From: Alnus glutinosa
Taxonomy: Eukaryota; Streptophyta; Magnoliopsida; Fagales; Betulaceae
NCBI RefSeq assembly: GCF_958979055.1
Contig: NC_084888.1
Coordinates: 5,751,501-5,815,500, forward strand
Direction of reading: 5' to 3'
Length of the DNA: 64,000 nt
Shown: in pieces, positions 60,482 to 64,000 of the stretch
Numbering within the stretch: the stretch's first letter is position 1
How the letters are laid out: each line of letters opens with the position of its first letter
The notes under the pieces: generated by a model
What the model saw: the letters and a program-made list of their open reading frames with translations, nothing else
Told to the model about the DNA's origin: nothing
Database searches by the model: none
Made by a program: the position numbers and the translations under genes

Positions 60482-63400
60482 ATGGGAAGCAGGCATGAGA
60501 ATTTAGAGGATCCGATGGCAATCGGGATTGAGGATACGATATACGTTGCTGTGGGAAAAGAAGTGAAAGAGTTCAAATCAATCCTGTTGTGGGCTTTACA
60601 GAACTCTGGAGGAAAGCGAATTTGCATCCTTCACGTTCATCAACCTGCACAGCTCATCCCCTTTAGTAAGTCCCAAATCCATGCAAATCCATGTATTATT
60701 TTCGGCTGGGGTTCTATATCTGATGAAAATGCACTTTTTTTCCTCTGAAGAATTTGGCTTTTCTTGCCTAATTTCCAGTATTTTCAAGTGGGATTTATTT
60801 GAGTTTTTTCCTTCTTGATTTGCATTTGCAGTGGGTACAAAAGTTCCAGCAAGCTCACTGAAGGAAAAGATAGTGGGGGAGCACCGGGAAACTGAAAGGC
60901 AAAAAATGCATGAGATCCTGGATGAATACCTTCGTTTCTGTCGCCAAACGGGGGTATAGATTCTTCTGCCGTCTCTTTAATTTACCACATTTTTTTGTTC
61001 GTTTTATTCACTTTTCTTTTTTCCTTTCGCCGTTAAATTTAGATTAGGAAAAACTTCACTTATAATTCCTGATCTTTCATCATTTTTGTTTGAAAAAATG
61101 TACACAAACTTTAAAGAGCATCAATTTAGGGTATCCATTCTTTAATTTTTTTCAATTTCAACTCCCCATTAGAATTTTCCGTTAGATCATGTCAAAATTC
61201 TTAAAATACCAATTTATTTTTTAGGAAAAAGAAAAGAATGATTTAGGTGTTGGTCATAATTGAATGAAATCTGAAAATATACCCATGCTTGAATCTTTGA
61301 AAAAAAATTATAATTTTTTTTTTAAAAAAAAAAATTGGAAGATTGATATTCTAAATTGACACTTTAAAAAATTTAGGTACTTATTTTCAAAAGTGATGAA
61401 AAATCAAAGGTTATAAGTAAAGTTTTACCTTTAGATTATCTCATTATTGGCTAGAAATAATTTTTTTTTTTCTTTAAACTGGGTTGGAATTTTTTTTGTT
61501 TTTTATTAAACTTAATTACATGTATCCAAAATAAACATGAACCTCAAATGCACGTAAGAACCTAGAGATCGAGTGGCTTTTGAGATGCTGCATGGATTGG
61601 TACATTAATATATAAGTGTCGAGTTTTCTCATTTATTTTAAAATCTAAGGTACGGGCACAGAAACTGGAAATTGAAATGGACCGTATCGAGAAGGGAATT
61701 TTAGAACTGATCTCTAAGCACCAGATCAAGAGGCTTGTTATGGGAGCAGCGGCAGAGAAGCACTATAAACGGTACGTACAAACAACATCCAAAACTTTTT
61801 CCACATCATCATGCATGTCCATTAATGATCATCATATCTGATGGATTGAATTGCTCTACTACTGCTCTTGACATTGCAGAAAAATGACAGAACTCAAGTC
61901 TAATAAAGCTAAATATGTGCGCGAACAAGCACCTATTTCCTGTCATATACAATTTATTTGCAAAGGCCATCTCATCTTCACCAGGTTTGGCACACAGTTT
62001 CTGTTAATTACTCTTTTTCATGCAACCGTGACATTATATATACGTAATCCCAAAAGTTTAATTATGGATTTATGATAGTACGTATGAAAGTAAAGATTAT
62101 ATTAGTAATGCAAAGTAGCATATATATGGAATATAGGGAAGCAAGTGCAGAGATGAGTGGAAGGGGAGAATCAAACCTCATGAAATCACGGTCTGTTACT
62201 TTGGGGCACGAAAGGAACAGCATGAGTGAAATCCGAGAATCAGACTATTTGAGATCACAATCATCTGTTGCAGCGGGGCACAATAGGGATAGCAGTGGAA
62301 GGAGGATGAGCATCTTAGATATGATCTCTTTACCGGCAGGCAGCGCTAACGAAGAGGCTTCATCTCCAAAGACTAGTCCTTCGGCTTCTGATCATGAATG
62401 GGATGGCTCAAGAAGGAGTCCCTCCTGTTCGGTTTGCTCAACAAGCTCTCCCAAAAGAGGGGTTGATGTAACTCTGACTGCATGGAATGAGGCGAATGAG
62501 AATGGGCTACCGCCCTTTAGCACACCCTCTCCGGCGTCGGCTTATTCAAGAATCTCTTATGTGGAAGTCGGATCTCCATTGCTGGTGCCACAGAGTCCAA
62601 GATTGGTATGTGCAGAACATTTTCATTTTTGCCTGTGTTTATATATATATATACAGTATCAGTATTTTTGTAATCATAATCTCAAAATTTTAATTTTTGC
62701 AATGTTGGTATTTTAAGAATTTTTCTCTCCCACATTTTGGCCGTGGGTTAGTCCAAATCCACGGCTTGCCGTGAGTCTAGAGAATTTTCAATTTTTCTAA
62801 GGGGCATTTTAATAATAAAAAATTGATGAAATTAAAAGGAAAAAATTCTTGAAATACCGACATTGCAAAAATTAAAAAATTCGATGTTATAATTGCAAAA
62901 CACTGAAATTCTGGGGTTAATCGGGTAAGTGAAGTTTTCCATGTATAGTTATGAAGCATGTGGACGCTTTGAGTTATGGTTTGGATTAGGATCATTTACA
63001 ATTATTTGTCCAAATTTGAGAGAATTCAAACAGGTGATTGTGAGAGACCACTTATGGGACGACTAAATAAAAATTAGGCTACCCAACCACTTATCCGGTC
63101 AAGTAGGTCCCATAACTAGTCATTCAAAATCACATTCCCGAATTTTCTCAAGTTCAAACAAATAATTGTAGAGGATCTTTATCCTTAAATTTTTGGGTTT
63201 CTATAATTAAGAAGCGTTTTAGCTTTCTCTTTAGCATTTATTCATCGAAATTGATCAAATATTAAGTAATTAAGGGTCCGTTTGGGGTTTATAGTTCAAG
63301 AAATGAGATTTTAAAATGTGTTTTTAAATTAAAAACACAATTAAGAGTTTGATAAAATCGCAATTTGACCTTTAAAATTGTTTGTTTTTTAAAAAAATCA

Positions 63401-64000
63401 AATTATCTGCGATTTGAAATTGCAATTTTTTTAAAAAGCAATTCTAAATATTCATTTTCTATGATGTAGTTTAAAATCAACTTTTATCCTCAAAATCATG
63501 ATACTAAACGCATACTAAACAATATAAAAAAGGCTTTAAATTTAATCGTTTAACGGATCCTAGCAGGACGGAAGTTTAGATAATACTTTTTATGAGCAAC
63601 TTCAACAAGTGATGGCGGAGAACGAAAAAGAGACACTTAGGCGTCAGAAAGCAGAAAGAGATATGATTGATGCTAAACGCCGGGTAATTAGGATTTTAGT
63701 TATTTTGAACTTCTTCGCCATTTTCTGAAAGATAATCTAATGCAAATTGCTGATCGATAATCCAACGAACAGGGCCAAGAAGAGTTGAGGCAAAGAAAAG
63801 AAGTGGAGGAAGCACTAGTGAAGGCAAAAGAAGAGATTGAAAAGGTGAAGAACCAGAAAGACCAAGTAATGGAAGAACTCAGGGTTTCTCAAGAAAATGA
63901 AATATCATTAAAGAATATTCAAATTGCAGAGTTACACAAAAAGATGAACGAGTTGCTGATGGAGCGTGATAATGCGCTGAAAGAAGTTGAAGGGCTAAGA
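60482..64000 (+). CDS. USP-domain kinase of PUB33/PUB35 type, copy 3 (5' part)
   Basis: Exons 60482-60665, 60832-60953, 61650-61771, 61880-61984, 62137-62605, 63567-63683 and 63773 to beyond 64000 join in phase without any stop. The USP domain (IYVAVGK, ICILHVHQPA, KLVMGAAAEKHY, YVREQAP, CKGHLI) is closer to the family norm than in copies 1 and 2: for instance it keeps the GVRAQKLEIEMDR-like stretch. A Ser-rich linker and then a long coiled coil follow (EELRQRKEVEEAL, VKNQKDQVMEEL). The extra nine codons after the start are unique to this copy. The kinase, and a U-box if present, lie beyond the window. There is no intron at the place where copies 1 and 2 have intron 7. Probably the functional parent-like copy. 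Confidence 0.88.

Overview
The window is nuclear DNA of a dicot plant, probably woody. It has AT-rich introns with plant GT/AG splice sites, plant-only gene architecture (USP plus kinase genes of the plant U-box family, FAR1-type transposase) and typical plant Copia, Mutator and LINE elements. The species cannot be read from the sequence. I translated and spliced the exons by eye; no alignment program was run.

Host genes. Three tandem, same-strand copies of a PUB33/PUB35-like gene (Universal Stress Protein domain, coiled coil, protein kinase) lie at 2194-7562, 36476-57600 and 60482 to beyond the right edge. Copy 1 splices to an open 733-residue protein but stops right after the kinase, with no U-box. 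Copy 2 is a pseudogene: it has about 15 kb of nested retrotransposons in intron 4, a destroyed splice acceptor, two frameshifts, a solo LTR in intron 6 and a leader deletion. Copy 3 is intact as far as it can be seen and is cut by the window end in its coiled coil. Between copies 1 and 2 lies a thirteen-exon MIRO-type (mitochondrial Rho) GTPase gene, 19616-30106. It has a 1-bp frameshift before its second P-loop, a damaged second EF-hand and no visible tail anchor.

Mobile DNA. A 10.57-kb Mutator-like element (7740-18312) inserted 177 bp after copy 1, with a perfect 9-bp target duplication and almost identical outer TIRs. It carries two convergent genes: a small GRF-zinc-finger/coiled-coil/membrane protein read from the left TIR, and a FAR1-type MULE transposase read from the right TIR. 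The transposase frame continues, exon by exon and all in phase, into what looks like the C-terminal domain of the decapping scaffold VARICOSE/EDC4. A separate C-terminal exon resembling an NRAMP metal transporter also lies inside. The transposase has two in-frame stops, so this young copy was probably moved in trans.

In intron 4 of copy 2 a Tnt1-like Copia element (38230-53406, minus strand) holds a gag-only LTR element (41745-50885, plus strand). That element holds an inverted solo LTR of its own family (46539-47925). A MITE sits in one LTR of the Copia element. Four of the insertions here have exact target duplications, so their order is fixed. The gag-only element's LTRs, and an internal promoter-like region, are packed with the palindrome GTCCGGAC. 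Smaller elements are a LINE endonuclease remnant, a tRNA-type SINE with 16-bp duplications, a second MITE and a solo LTR in copy 2.
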